A stretch of DNA of 64,000 nucleotides from DATAQC01 sp051005135 (GCA_051005135.1 JBPCJQ010000054.1:1-64000), one strand, 5' to 3'. Shown: positions 1 through 8,343, counted from the stretch's first letter. Made by a program: numbers and translations. Notes: generated by a model from the sequence alone, not told the origin.

Positions 1-769
1 CCCCGCGGGAACCGAGTGGGTAGAGCACCTGGCCCAGGGCACCTCCCACCTCCACCAGCGTCGGGTCGTGGTCCCCCACGGGCCCCCGGCCCAGCACCAC
101 CCGCATCGGCTCGCGGTCGGTGACTGCGTTTGGGCCACGCAGGCTGACATGGCGGACGTCAAGAGCGGGGTCGTCGGCGCGGACGGTGCCCGCTCCCACT
201 ATCACCGCGTCGCTCTCGGCCCGCAGGCGGTGGGCGTCGGCCCGGGCCTCGGGCCCGGTGATCCAGCGGCTGGACCCGTCGGGGGAAGCAGTGCGGCCGT
301 CGAGGGTTGAGGCCAGCTTGAGCACGACCCAGGGACGGCCGGTAGAGCGGTGTTTCAGGTAGGGGGCGAGCGAGCCGCGCACGTCATGCTCACGCACGCC
401 CACCTCCACTTCCACACCGGCCTGGCGCAGGGCAGCCACGCCTGCCCCCCGCACCTGAGGGTCGGGATCCTGTACGCCTACGACCACCCGCGTTATGCCG
501 GCGGCCACGATGGCGTCGACACACGGCGGTGTCCGGCCCTGGTGGGCGCACGGCTCGAGCGTGCAATAGAGCGTGGCCCCCCGGGCCTGCCGGCCGGCAG
601 CGGTCAGTGCGGACGCCTCGGCATGCGGTCCCCCCGGGGGTGAAGTGGCCCCGGCGAAGCCGCCGGGCTCGATCACGCAACCCACCCACGGATTGGGCGA
701 CGTCGTAGCCCGCACCGACGCCCCCAGGGCCAGGGCCCGGTCCATGGCCGCCAGGTCGGGGGGCATCAT
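1..769 (-). CDS. ribD: Riboflavin biosynthesis deaminase/reductase RibD, 3' end outside window
   Basis: Bifunctional enzyme of riboflavin synthesis: it deaminates the pyrimidine intermediate and then reduces its ribosyl side chain. Only the first 256 residues lie in the window. The deaminase zinc site is HAE at residues 49-51 and PCAHQGRTPPC at 73-83. The reductase half opens with VVLKLASTLDGRT (148-160) and continues through a GAGTVRADDP block, so the fusion order is the usual one. The start ATG overlaps the mog stop codon by four bases (ATGA), which fixes the start and suggests translational coupling. It is the last visible member of the coaBC-to-ribD run. Confidence 0.93.
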   Translation of the reverse strand, partial: MMPPDLAAMDRALALGASVRATTSPNPWVGCVIEPGGFAGATSPPGGPHAEASALTAAGRQARGATLYCTLEPCAHQGRTPPCVDAIVAAGITRVVVGVQDPDPQVRGAGVAALRQAGVEVEVGVREHDVRGSLAPYLKHRSTGRPWVVLKLASTLDGRTASPDGSSRWITGPEARADAHRLRAESDAVIVGAGTVRADDPALDVRHVSLRGPNAVTDREPMRVVLGRGPVGDHDPTLVEVGGALGQVLYPLGSRG

Positions 770-1257
770 GCCGGGTGGGCGGTGGGCTGGCCGGCGAGCA
801 GCGTGACGGCGTGGGCCAGCACGTCGAGCACGGCATCGAGCGACTCGACGGCGCCGGCAGTGGACCCGGGCGTGTTGAGCACGATGCACCGGCCCAGGGT
901 TCCTGCCAGCCCGCGCGAGAGCCGCCCCTTGGGCGGGTTGGCCAGGCGCATGGCCTCGGCCAGCCCGGGCGCATCGCGGTCGAGCACCTGGCGGGTGCCC
1001 TCGGGGGTGAGGTCGCGGGGGCCGAACCCGGTGCCGCCCGTCGTGACGATAAGACCGGTGAAGCCGTCGGCCAACCCGGCCAGCATCTCTGCCACGGAGT
1101 CGACGCCGTCGGCCGCCACCCGCCGGTCGGCGACGTGCCACCCGGCCTCGGCCAGGCGGGCCGCCAGCGCCGCCCCCGAGCGGTCGTCGCGCGTTCCCCC
1201 CACGACACCGTCGGACACCGTGAGCACCTTGGCCGCGAGAGTGGTGGAGTCGGTCAT
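766..1257 (-). CDS. mog: MogA/MoaB-type molybdopterin adenylyltransferase
   Basis: Cytoplasmic protein of molybdenum cofactor synthesis that activates molybdopterin by adenylylation before metal insertion. The 163-residue product has the family signature TTGGTGFGPRDLTPE in its middle, then SRGLAGTLG and NTPGS, which build the substrate pocket of MogA/MoaB/Cnx1G proteins. I chose ATG 1257 because VLTVSDG follows at the usual distance; a GTG at 1275 would add six residues. The stop overlaps the ribD start. Upstream, a repeated palindrome separates it from fmt. MogA and MoaB subtypes cannot be told apart from sequence alone, and no other cofactor gene is adjacent. Confidence 0.88.
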   Translation of the reverse strand: MTDSTTLAAKVLTVSDGVVGGTRDDRSGAALAARLAEAGWHVADRRVAADGVDSVAEMLAGLADGFTGLIVTTGGTGFGPRDLTPEGTRQVLDRDAPGLAEAMRLANPPKGRLSRGLAGTLGRCIVLNTPGSTAGAVESLDAVLDVLAHAVTLLAGQPTAHPA

Positions 1258-1282
1258 GTCACGATTCTGGCGCACCGCAGCC

Positions 1283-1334
1283 CGTTCTGGTCAGGTTCAG
1301 GGTCGCCATAGGGGTGCTGAACCTGACCAGAACG
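1283..1334. repeat. Palindromic repeat, copy A
   Basis: Perfect 18-bp inverted repeat: CGTTCTGGTCAGGTTCAG at 1283-1300 and its complement at 1317-1334, with a 16-nt loop. It fills the gap between fmt and mog. A second copy with the same 15 outer bases in each arm lies at 18566-18617. There is no T-run on either side, so a plain intrinsic terminator is not indicated. A dispersed REP- or MITE-like hairpin family, or a protein-binding site, are the alternatives. Confidence 0.85.
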
Positions 1335-1342
1335 CGAGGCGT

Positions 1343-2212
1343 TCAGTCCCCTAGGCGCTCGCCGGTTCTGAGGCGGGCGCCGTTGCGCCAAGCCGTGGCC
1401 GCCTGGGGCGGGCGCCCTTCGGGCTGCACCCGTACCAGCTGGAGGCCGCCATGGCCGGTGCCAACCACCAGGGTGGCGGGGTTGACAACTCCCGGCAGCA
1501 CATCTGTGTCGTCGGCGGCCAGGGCCGAGCGGCGCACCTTGAGGCGCGCCCCCCGGAAGGTCGTCCACGCTTTGCCCAGCCGCACCACGCCATGCAGCTC
1601 GAGCGCGGGTCGTGACCAGTCGAGGTGGTGCTCGACTGGTTCGAGCTTGGCCGCGTAGGTGGGCTCGCCCTCCTGGGGTCGCGGCTCGGGGAGGCCGTCC
1701 GTCAAGAGCCGCAACAGCAACGCGGTCCCCCGCTCGGCCAGCGCGGCCCGCAGGTCGTCGGCCGTGTCGTCGGAGGCGATGGCCATGTGCTCGCAGGCGT
1801 ACACCGGCCCGGTGTCGAGGCCCTCCTCGAGGGCCATGACGCAGACGCCCGTCGACGTGTCCCCGGCGAGGATGGCCCGCTCCACCGGCGCCGCCCCGCG
1901 CCACCGGGGCAGCAACGAGAAGTGCAGGTTGACGAACGGTAAGGCGGCGAGCACGTGGGGACGGATGAGGCGCCCATAGGCCACGACCACGCCGAGGTCG
2001 GCGCCCACGCTGCGGGCATCTTCGACCCGGTCGCTGGTGACCAGGCCCAGCTCGGCAGCGGCCGCCTTTACCGGGCTGGGCAGCAGTACGCCACCTCTCC
2101 CCCGCCGCCGGTCTGGCTGCGACACCACCAGGGCGATGTCGTGGCCAGCGGCAGCCAGGGCCCGCAGGGGCCCGACAGCCACCTCAGGCGTGCCCAGGAA
2201 GACGAGACGCAG
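1343..2212 (-). CDS. fmt: Methionyl-tRNA formyltransferase, probable CTG start
   Basis: Transfers a formyl group from 10-formyltetrahydrofolate to initiator Met-tRNA. From a CTG at 2212 the protein is 289 residues and begins with the family strand RLVFLGTPEVAV. The catalytic block HFSLLPRWRGAAPVERAI starts near residue 97. The C-terminal OB-like domain is present but short, so the protein is slightly below the usual 300-315. No ATG, GTG or TTG lies between the def stop (2221) and the GTG at 2182, and a start at 2182 would delete the conserved FLGTPE strand. CTG 2212 is therefore preferred. It directly follows def, its partner in formyl-Met handling. Confidence 0.9.
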   Translation of the reverse strand: MRLVFLGTPEVAVGPLRALAAAGHDIALVVSQPDRRRGRGGVLLPSPVKAAAAELGLVTSDRVEDARSVGADLGVVVAYGRLIRPHVLAALPFVNLHFSLLPRWRGAAPVERAILAGDTSTGVCVMALEEGLDTGPVYACEHMAIASDDTADDLRAALAERGTALLLRLLTDGLPEPRPQEGEPTYAAKLEPVEHHLDWSRPALELHGVVRLGKAWTTFRGARLKVRRSALAADDTDVLPGVVNPATLVVGTGHGGLQLVRVQPEGRPPQAATAWRNGARLRTGERLGD

Positions 2213-2220
2213 GGGCGTGC

Positions 2221-2775
2221 CTACCGGCTGGCCGGAGCCGGCTCGGGTATGACGTCGGGAAGCCCCAGGGCGCGCTGGCGAAGGGCCTTCATGGCTTCCT
2301 TGCGCTGGCGCTTGTCAAGGCGCTCGAGGAGCAGGGTGCCGTCGAGGTGGTCGCACTCGTGTTGGAACATGCGGGCCAACAGCTCGTCGGCGTCGATCGA
2401 CAGTGCGTTGCCTTCGAGGTCCCAACCGTCGAGGTGCACGCGCTGATAGCGCACCATGGGCCACGACATCTCCGGCACCGACAAGCAACCCTCCTCGTAG
2501 GTCCACTCGCCTTCGTGGTGTGACAGCGAGGGGTTCACCACCGCATGGGGGCCCTCGCCGATGTTGTAGACGAAGAAGCGCTTCTGGATACCTACCTGCG
2601 GGGCGGCCAGGCCCACGCCCGGCGCCTCGTACATAGTGGCGAGCATGTCGTCGGCCAGCCTGCGCAGGCTGTCGTCGACCTCGGCCACGGGCGACGCGGG
2701 CTGGCGTAGCACGGGGTCGCCGAAGACCCTGATACGAAACGGAGCCACGAAACCGAGAGTACCCGCTTCCGTCAT
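2221..2775 (-). CDS. def: Peptide deformylase
   Basis: Removes the N-formyl group from nascent proteins. The 184-residue product has the three deformylase motifs: GVGLAAPQVG at 53-62, EGCLSVP around Cys97, and HECDH at 139-143. Cys97, His139 and His143 are the expected metal ligands and Glu140 the catalytic base. Length is normal. The ATG at 2775 overlaps the upstream stop by four bases (ATGA); a much longer open frame extends upstream but overlaps another gene and is not believed. It sits just before fmt, the classic def-fmt pair. Confidence 0.96.
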   Translation of the reverse strand: MTEAGTLGFVAPFRIRVFGDPVLRQPASPVAEVDDSLRRLADDMLATMYEAPGVGLAAPQVGIQKRFFVYNIGEGPHAVVNPSLSHHEGEWTYEEGCLSVPEMSWPMVRYQRVHLDGWDLEGNALSIDADELLARMFQHECDHLDGTLLLERLDKRQRKEAMKALRQRALGLPDVIPEPAPASR

Positions 2776-3467
2776 CCCGGCTTGCCCATTTCGTGGCGCA
2801 CACCGCCGGGGACCTCGGTGATGTGGGTGCTGTCGCAGGTGCCTTCGCCTACGTGGCTGTGAGAGCGAACGGGAGCGACGCCGGCGTCGGCGCGGGGCTC
2901 GCCGAAAACGGCGCTCACCGGGGCCAGGTCGGCGCATCGGGCCAGCGGCGGGCCGTAGTACTCGGTCCACATGATCGACCACGGCCTTAGGCCACCCCAC
3001 CCGGGCGGGGCCTGCAGACTCCCGATCACCTGGTTTTCGCCAGTGGTCGGGTCGGTGACCGAGGCTGACCACCACGACCCCGCGGCAGCCGCCACCGACA
3101 GACGGTAGGTGGAGCCCAGCGACCACAGGTAGGGGATGCGGGCGCTCCAGCCCTCGCCTTCCCCGCTGAAGCGGACCACGCCGCGCCCCTCGGCGCCAGT
3201 GGCGTCCCACAGCGAGAAGATGGCCATCTTGCCCACGGTGCCGTCAGCCCGGTTGCCCCGCGTCTGGAGGCCGAGGTAGCCGCCCTGGCCGTCCTGAAGG
3301 GCGAACTGGTGGGCCCAGAAGTAGGTGGCCGCCGGCCCGGGGTCGATCTCGGCAAGCACGGTGTGGGTGAACGACGAGAAGCCCCGGCCGGTGGGCGACT
3401 CGGGCCAGAACCACTCGGTGTAGGGACCACGGGCAGTGGGGCGCGCCGGGCGGCGCCACCAACTCAC
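2772..3467 (-). CDS. DUF3472-like protein of unknown function
   Basis: A 231-residue protein I can only place tentatively. It is rich in aromatic and glycine residues: YFWAHQFALQDGQGGYLGLQ at about 48-67, then FSLWDATGAEGRG and a C-terminal part with WTEYYG. The F/YFWA..F, GGY.GLQ and FS.WD pattern recalls DUF3472, a beta-rich and possibly carbohydrate-related family. No signal peptide or membrane segment is visible. Both ends are coupled: GTGA overlap with the histidine phosphatase upstream and ATGA with def downstream. Membership in a translation and cofactor operon says nothing clear about its role. Confidence 0.6.
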   Translation of the reverse strand: MSWWRRPARPTARGPYTEWFWPESPTGRGFSSFTHTVLAEIDPGPAATYFWAHQFALQDGQGGYLGLQTRGNRADGTVGKMAIFSLWDATGAEGRGVVRFSGEGEGWSARIPYLWSLGSTYRLSVAAAAGSWWSASVTDPTTGENQVIGSLQAPPGWGGLRPWSIMWTEYYGPPLARCADLAPVSAVFGEPRADAGVAPVRSHSHVGEGTCDSTHITEVPGGVRHEMGKPG

Positions 3468-4066
3468 GCCGGCTCCGAGCTCGATGGACGCAGGTTCCAG
3501 GCCGTGATCGCCCGCCAGTCGTGCTCGTGGCCCAGCACCGACAGGCTGGCCGTGCCGAGGGCCAGGTGTCGGGCCTGAGCCGGTGCCATGCCGATGTAGC
3601 GGGCGGCCAGGATGCGGGAGAAGTGGCCGTGGCCGACCAGCGCCACATCGCTCTCGCCTTCGCCGTCATCGGGAGACAGGTCGGCCAGCACGGCATCGGC
3701 CCGTTGCCCGGCGGCTTCTAAGGTCTCGCCCCCGGGGCAGCCGTCGTCGAACAGGTTCCATCCCGGCCGGCCGACGCGGATCTCGGCCGTGGTGAGCCCC
3801 TCGTAGTCGCCGTAGTCGAGCTCGGCCAGACGGTCGTCGACGACGAGGCGATCACCCATGCCAGCCAGCACCGCGGTCTCCACCGCCCGCCGACGGGGGC
3901 TGCACAGGCAAACTGCGGGGCGTAGGCCTAGCTCACCGAGGGCGAGGCCGAGACTCCTCGCCGCCGCTTCGCCCGCCGGGGTCAGGGCTACGTCGGTGCG
4001 CCCGGTATGGCGGCCGGCCGCGGACCACTCCGTCTCGCCGTGGCGCACCAGGACGAGGCGCTTCAC
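3464..4066 (-). CDS. Histidine phosphatase / phosphoglycerate-mutase-like protein
   Basis: A 200-residue member of the histidine phosphatase superfamily. The phospho-acceptor motif RHGE is at residues 8-11, an arginine-containing CSPRRRAVET block near 55-64, and the second histidine region VGHGHF at 144-149. The size fits the small cofactor-dependent mutase-like branch, which includes phosphatases of sugar phosphates or alpha-ribazole phosphate, but substrate cannot be read from sequence. GTG 4066 overlaps the priA stop (GTGA) and puts RHGE at the normal distance; an open frame running further upstream lies inside priA and is rejected. Confidence 0.88.
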   Translation of the reverse strand: MKRLVLVRHGETEWSAAGRHTGRTDVALTPAGEAAARSLGLALGELGLRPAVCLCSPRRRAVETAVLAGMGDRLVVDDRLAELDYGDYEGLTTAEIRVGRPGWNLFDDGCPGGETLEAAGQRADAVLADLSPDDGEGESDVALVGHGHFSRILAARYIGMAPAQARHLALGTASLSVLGHEHDWRAITAWNLRPSSSEPA

Positions 4067-5802
4067 GCCCGCAGCGGGTCCACCGCCACCCGCAGGCGGC
4101 CTCGCGGCCGAGGCGTCGCAGCCAGGGCCGCGCACAGCGTGGGGTGATCGGCTGCTCTCACCAGCCACTGATCGCGGTTAGGGCCCAGGACCTCGATACC
4201 GGCCAAGGTGCCGACAGAAGCGGCGAAGGCAGCGGCCGACTCCCCGGACACCACCGCCACCGCCCGCTCGGGAGGCAGGCCGAGGGCGGCCCGGCGGGCC
4301 GACTCCACCACCGCCAGCCGGGCGGGGTCGGCATGGACGGCAGCGTCTATCACCTCGTGGCCCGGCACGCGCGTCTGCACGAGCAGCCGACCGCCGGCCG
4401 ACCGCCCCCCGACCATGCGGGCGGCCAGGGCCAGCAGGGCGAGAGCCTCCTCAGCCGCCCTCCACCGGGGGGCGAGCAGCTCCTGGTCGATGTCGAGGAA
4501 GGCCACCGCCCACGCCCCGGCCAGGCGGTGGAGCACGGCCGTGGTTCCGACGAGCACTGCCGCCGCAGTTGGTGGGCTCCCCGACGAAGTGTCGGCGGTG
4601 ACCTCGGCCACCGGTTGGCCGGCCAGGTGCTCGAGCTCCTCGCGCACCCGGCTCACACCCGCCCGCAGCACCTTTAGACGGACCGAACCGCATGCGACGC
4701 ACACCACGGGCCGCACCTGCGAGCATCGACGGCACCGCAGGCAACCCCTGGGCTCCGGCGCGGCAGTCTCCTCCACCACCGCGCCACACCTCTCGCAGCG
4801 GGCCAGCTCCCCGCAGGTGGCGCAAGCGAGAAGCCGCGCTCGTCCCTTGCGGTTGAGCACGCACACCACCCGGCGCCCCTCCTCGGCCCGGCGCACCAGG
4901 CCCACCAGGGCGGAGGAGTACAGACCCGAACCAGGTTCGTCGGGGCGGCGGTCCACAACGTCGACCACCGGCCACCCCTCGCGCTCCTCACGTCGCGACA
5001 CGGCGACGATGGGCGTTGCCGCCAGGGTCTCGAGGGACGGGCACGGCGAGGCCAGCACGCACGGGGCTCCTACCCGGCGAGCCCGCTCCACGACCACATC
5101 GCGGGCGTGCCAGGTAGGGGCCCGCTCCTCCTGCAACCGCTCGTCGTGCTCATCGAGCACCACCACTGCGCCCAGGTGCGGACGGGGTGCCCAGGCCGCG
5201 GCCCGCGATCCCACTGCCACGCACCCCCCTGCCGCGGCACGGGCCCACTCGTGGGGCAGCACGGCGACGGCGTGGCCGGCCCGGCGCAGGCGGGCGGCCA
5301 GGAACGCGGCGCCGGTGACCGACGGGACCAGTACCAAAGCGTCGGCCCGGCGAGCAGCCTCGAGCACGAGGGGTAACGGATCGGAGGCAGGCGGTAGGCG
5401 CACGGCCATGGTGCCACCGGCGAAAGCTTCGGCCACCATGGGCTCGACCGGTGATGCCGAGGCCGCGGTGCCGGGCGCGGTCTCGGGTCGGGGGGCCAGG
5501 CCGGCGACGGCTGCGGGCGGCGAAGCCGCCCGTAGGAATGTGACCGTCGTTCCCGCCCATCGCCATGCCGCCCAGCGGGCCAGTTCTACGAGGTCGGGGG
5601 ACGGGCCCCACCCGGTGACACGGGCCACGGCCTGCAAGGGACGATCCGTCTCGGGGTCAGCGCCACGCCCCACTACCCATCCCCGCACCCTCCTGCCGTG
5701 GAGCGGTACCCGCACGATGGTGCCCGCCCGAACCGCGCCGTCGAGGCGGTCCGGTACCAGGTAGTCGAGAGGGCGGTCGATGGCGCCCACGTCGGGGATC
5801 AC
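4063..5802 (-). CDS. priA: Primosomal protein N' (PriA) homologue, helicase motor degenerate
   Basis: Homologue of the replication-restart protein PriA, 579 residues, shorter than the roughly 700 of active helicases. The N-terminal DNA-binding domain (DRPLDYLVPD) and zinc-binding cysteines (CATCGELARCERCG, then CLRCRRC and CVACG) are kept. Where a Walker A motif GxGKT should stand there is only MAVRLPPASDPLPLV, and motif II reads LDEHDE. Such ATPase-dead PriA proteins are typical of actinobacteria, so it probably works as a DNA and partner binder. The GTG start is 32 nt after metK; an ATC at 5811 would give the more usual ARV N-terminus. It couples to the phosphatase gene by GTGA. Confidence 0.9.
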   Translation of the reverse strand: MIPDVGAIDRPLDYLVPDRLDGAVRAGTIVRVPLHGRRVRGWVVGRGADPETDRPLQAVARVTGWGPSPDLVELARWAAWRWAGTTVTFLRAASPPAAVAGLAPRPETAPGTAASASPVEPMVAEAFAGGTMAVRLPPASDPLPLVLEAARRADALVLVPSVTGAAFLAARLRRAGHAVAVLPHEWARAAAGGCVAVGSRAAAWAPRPHLGAVVVLDEHDERLQEERAPTWHARDVVVERARRVGAPCVLASPCPSLETLAATPIVAVSRREEREGWPVVDVVDRRPDEPGSGLYSSALVGLVRRAEEGRRVVCVLNRKGRARLLACATCGELARCERCGAVVEETAAPEPRGCLRCRRCSQVRPVVCVACGSVRLKVLRAGVSRVREELEHLAGQPVAEVTADTSSGSPPTAAAVLVGTTAVLHRLAGAWAVAFLDIDQELLAPRWRAAEEALALLALAARMVGGRSAGGRLLVQTRVPGHEVIDAAVHADPARLAVVESARRAALGLPPERAVAVVSGESAAAFAASVGTLAGIEVLGPNRDQWLVRAADHPTLCAALAATPRPRGRLRVAVDPLRA

Positions 5803-5834
5803 CCTGGCGATCCGCCCGTCGCCCGTCGTGGCCC

Positions 5835-7031
5835 CTACTCCAGCTCCAGGGCCTGCTTCACGTGGTCGAGGCGGGAGAGGTGCTCCCAGGAGAACTCCTT
5901 GTCCGGGCGGCCGAAGTGACCATAGGCGGCAGTGCGCCGGAAGATGGGCTGGCGCAGGTCGAGGTCACGGATAATCGCCGCCGGGCGCAGGTCGAAGACC
6001 TCGTCGACCATGGCCTCGATGCGGCGGGGATCGACGGTCTCGGTGCCGAACGTCTCCACCATCACCGACACCGGCCGGGCCACCCCGATGGCGTAGGCCA
6101 CCTGGATCTCGCATCGCCGCGCCGCGCCGGCGGCCACGATGTGCTTGGCGACCCAGCGGGCGGCGTAGGCGGCCGAGCGGTCGACCTTCGACGGGTCCTT
6201 GCCCGAGAAGGCTCCGCCGCCGTGGCGCGCCGACCCGCCGTAGGTGTCGACGATGATCTTGCGGCCGGTGAGCCCGGTGTCGGCATGAGGGCCGCCCAGC
6301 TCGAAGCTGCCGGTGGGGTTGGCCAGCAGCTCGTAGCGGTCGTCGGCGAACTGGGTCGGCAGCAGGGGGTGGATGACGTGCTCGCGCAGGTCGGGCTTGA
6401 GTAGGGTCTCGATGTCGAGACCGGGTTGGTGCTGGGAGGAGATGAGCACCGTCTTCAGGGCCACGGGGTTGCCGTCGCGGTACTCCACGGTGACCTGGGT
6501 CTTTCCGTCGGGACGCAGGTACGGGAGCACGCCCGCCTTGCGCACCTCGGACAGCCGCTGGGCGAGGCGGTGGGCCAGCCATATTGGCAGGGGCATGAGG
6601 TCGTCGGTCTCGTCGCAGGCGTAGCCGAACATCATCCCCTGGTCGCCGGCACCCTGGCTGTTGAGCACGTCCTCGCCGCTGCGCCCGCTGCGTACCTCGT
6701 AGGCCGTGTTCACGCCCTGGCCGATGTCGGGTGACTGCTCGTCGATCGACGTCATCACGCCACAGGTGTGGCCGTCGAAGCCGTAGGACTCCCGGTCGTA
6801 GCCGATGCCGCACACCACGTTGCGCACGATCTTGGGGATGTCGACGTAGGCCCGGGTGGTGATCTCACCGGCCACCACCACCAGGCCGGTGGTGAGCAGC
6901 GTCTCGCACGCCACCCTCCCCATGGGGTCCTCGGCCAGGATGGCGTCGAGGACGGCGTCGGAGATCTGGTCGGCCATCTTGTCGGGATGGCCCTCGGTGA
7001 CGGATTCCGAGGTGAAGGTCCAGGTGGTCAC
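5835..7031 (-). CDS. metK: S-adenosylmethionine synthetase
   Basis: Makes S-adenosylmethionine from methionine and ATP. The 398-residue product is full length. It begins with the typical TSESVTEGHPDK, has GAGDQG at 127-132 and the phosphate-binding loop GGGAFSGKDPSKVDRS in its C-terminal half. GTG 7031 overlaps the coaBC stop by four bases (GTGA). No SAM riboswitch is visible, which fits its position inside an operon led by coaBC. The priA-metK-coaBC order is common in actinobacteria. Confidence 0.97.
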   Translation of the reverse strand: MTTWTFTSESVTEGHPDKMADQISDAVLDAILAEDPMGRVACETLLTTGLVVVAGEITTRAYVDIPKIVRNVVCGIGYDRESYGFDGHTCGVMTSIDEQSPDIGQGVNTAYEVRSGRSGEDVLNSQGAGDQGMMFGYACDETDDLMPLPIWLAHRLAQRLSEVRKAGVLPYLRPDGKTQVTVEYRDGNPVALKTVLISSQHQPGLDIETLLKPDLREHVIHPLLPTQFADDRYELLANPTGSFELGGPHADTGLTGRKIIVDTYGGSARHGGGAFSGKDPSKVDRSAAYAARWVAKHIVAAGAARRCEIQVAYAIGVARPVSVMVETFGTETVDPRRIEAMVDEVFDLRPAAIIRDLDLRQPIFRRTAAYGHFGRPDKEFSWEHLSRLDHVKQALELE

Positions 7032-8293
7032 GATGTTGTCTCCTCAGTGTCTTTGAACGACTCAGTGTCTTTCAATGGCGGGGCGTCCAGCGGCGGAGCG
7101 TTCAGGCGGCGGGCCACCGTATCGAGGACGATCGACGCCAGGCGACGCTTGTCCACCAGGGGTACCTCGGTGGTGGTCCCGCCGGCCTCGATGATGACGG
7201 CCCGGTTGGTGGGTGAATCGAAGCCGGCATCGCTGGCTGACACGTCGTTGCCGACGACGATGTCGAGGCCCTTGGCCGCCAGCTTGGCACGGGCCCGATC
7301 GGCCACGTCGGCGGTCTCCGCCGCGAAACCGACCAGGAGCGGCCGAGGCGTGGCGCTGCGTCCGAGGACGGCCAGGATGTCGGTGGTCGGCTCCAGCTCG
7401 ACGGGGGGAACGCCCTCGGCCTTGGACAGCTTGGTCGTCACCGGACGCCGGGGACGGAAGTCCGCCACCGCCGCGGCCATGATGACCGCGTCGGCGGCGG
7501 CAGCCCGATCAAGCACGGCGCGCTCCATCTCCGCCGCCGTCGTCACCCGCAGCACCTCCACGCCCGGCGGGTCAGGAAGGGCGGAGGCGGTGACGAGCGT
7601 GACCTGGGCCCCCCGCCCGGCAGCCACTTCGGCCAGAGCGTGGCCCTGCCGTCCCGAGGAGCGATTGGCGACGAAGCGCACCGCGTCGATGGGCTCACGG
7701 GTACCGCCGGCGGTGACGACCAGCTTCCGACCGGCCAGGTCCTGGGGTGACAGGACCCCGTCCACCGCGGCCATGATCTCGGCCATATCGGCGAGGCGGC
7801 CCACCCCTTCGTCGCCGCCAGCAAGGTGGCCCACACCGGGCTCGACCACGCGCACGCCCCGCTCGCGTAGCACTCCCACGTTGTGGACCACGGCAGGGTG
7901 CTCCCACATCTCGGTGTGCATGGCCGGGCACACCACCACCGGCGCCCGGGTGGCCAACAATGTGGCGGTGAGAAGGTCGTCGGAGATGCCTGCGGTGTAG
8001 GCCCCCAGGAGGCGGGCGGTGGCGGGGGCCACCACCACGACGTCGGCCTCCCGGCCCAGCCGGGTGTGGGGAACGGGATCCCACCCGTCCCACAGCGACG
8101 TCTGGGCCGGTGCCGAGGCCAGGGCCGAGAACGTCACCGTCCCTACGAAGCGGGTGGCATCGTCGGTGAGCACCGGTGTCACGTGGGCCCCGGAGGCAAC
8201 CAGCTGACGGCACAGCTCCACCGCCTTGTAGGCGGCGATCCCCCCGCACACACCCAGGACGACCCGGCGACCCTCAATCATGGTTCTAACCAT
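7028..8293 (-). CDS. coaBC: Phosphopantothenoylcysteine decarboxylase/synthase CoaBC
   Basis: Bifunctional coenzyme A enzyme: CoaB joins cysteine to 4'-phosphopantothenate and CoaC decarboxylates the product. The flavin-binding CoaC half has GGIAAYKAVE near the N-terminus, the PHTRLGREAD histidine region and PAMHTEMWEHPAV. The CoaB half starts with LVVTAGGTREPID, then VANRSSGRQG and TTKLSKAEG. Three ATGs compete (8320, 8293, 8281). I prefer 8293 because AGAGG stands about 10 nt upstream; 8281 starts closer to the conserved core. The last ~20 residues hold a short direct repeat (KDTESFKDTEE) and look dispensable. It is the first gene of the metK-priA run. Confidence 0.94.
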   Translation of the reverse strand: MVRTMIEGRRVVLGVCGGIAAYKAVELCRQLVASGAHVTPVLTDDATRFVGTVTFSALASAPAQTSLWDGWDPVPHTRLGREADVVVVAPATARLLGAYTAGISDDLLTATLLATRAPVVVCPAMHTEMWEHPAVVHNVGVLRERGVRVVEPGVGHLAGGDEGVGRLADMAEIMAAVDGVLSPQDLAGRKLVVTAGGTREPIDAVRFVANRSSGRQGHALAEVAAGRGAQVTLVTASALPDPPGVEVLRVTTAAEMERAVLDRAAAADAVIMAAAVADFRPRRPVTTKLSKAEGVPPVELEPTTDILAVLGRSATPRPLLVGFAAETADVADRARAKLAAKGLDIVVGNDVSASDAGFDSPTNRAVIIEAGGTTTEVPLVDKRRLASIVLDTVARRLNAPPLDAPPLKDTESFKDTEETTS

Positions 8294-8296
8294 GAT
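8277..8296. promoter_or_regulatory. Palindrome over the coaBC start codons
   Basis: ATCATGGTT (8277-8285) and AACCATGAT (8288-8296) form a perfect 9-bp palindrome with a 2-nt centre, covering both candidate ATGs at 8281 and 8293. It could be an operator or an RNA hairpin that hides the start, or it could simply result from two similar Met codons. No regulator is identified. Confidence 0.4.
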
Positions 8297-8315
8297 CGGG
8301 CTGCCTCTACCGGGT

Positions 8316-8343
8316 CCCATGGTGGCGTGCGTGCCACCATGGG
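8316..8343 (-). terminator. Hairpin between the 8.4-9.7 kb island and coaBC
   Basis: Perfect 11-bp stem CCCATGGTGGC / GCCACCATGGG with a 6-nt loop. It lies about 50 nt downstream of the LolA-like gene and just before coaBC. No T-run follows, so termination is possible but unproven; a binding site is the alternative. Confidence 0.45.

Noticed and set aside
4208..5764. 518-codon plus-strand open frame opposite priA
   Set aside because: Shadow of priA with Ser-, Thr- and Arg-rich composition and no recognisable family.
7036..7072. Direct repeat of CTCAGTGTCTTT in the 3' end of coaBC
   Set aside because: Two short units that encode KDTE twice; explained by local duplication in a dispensable tail.
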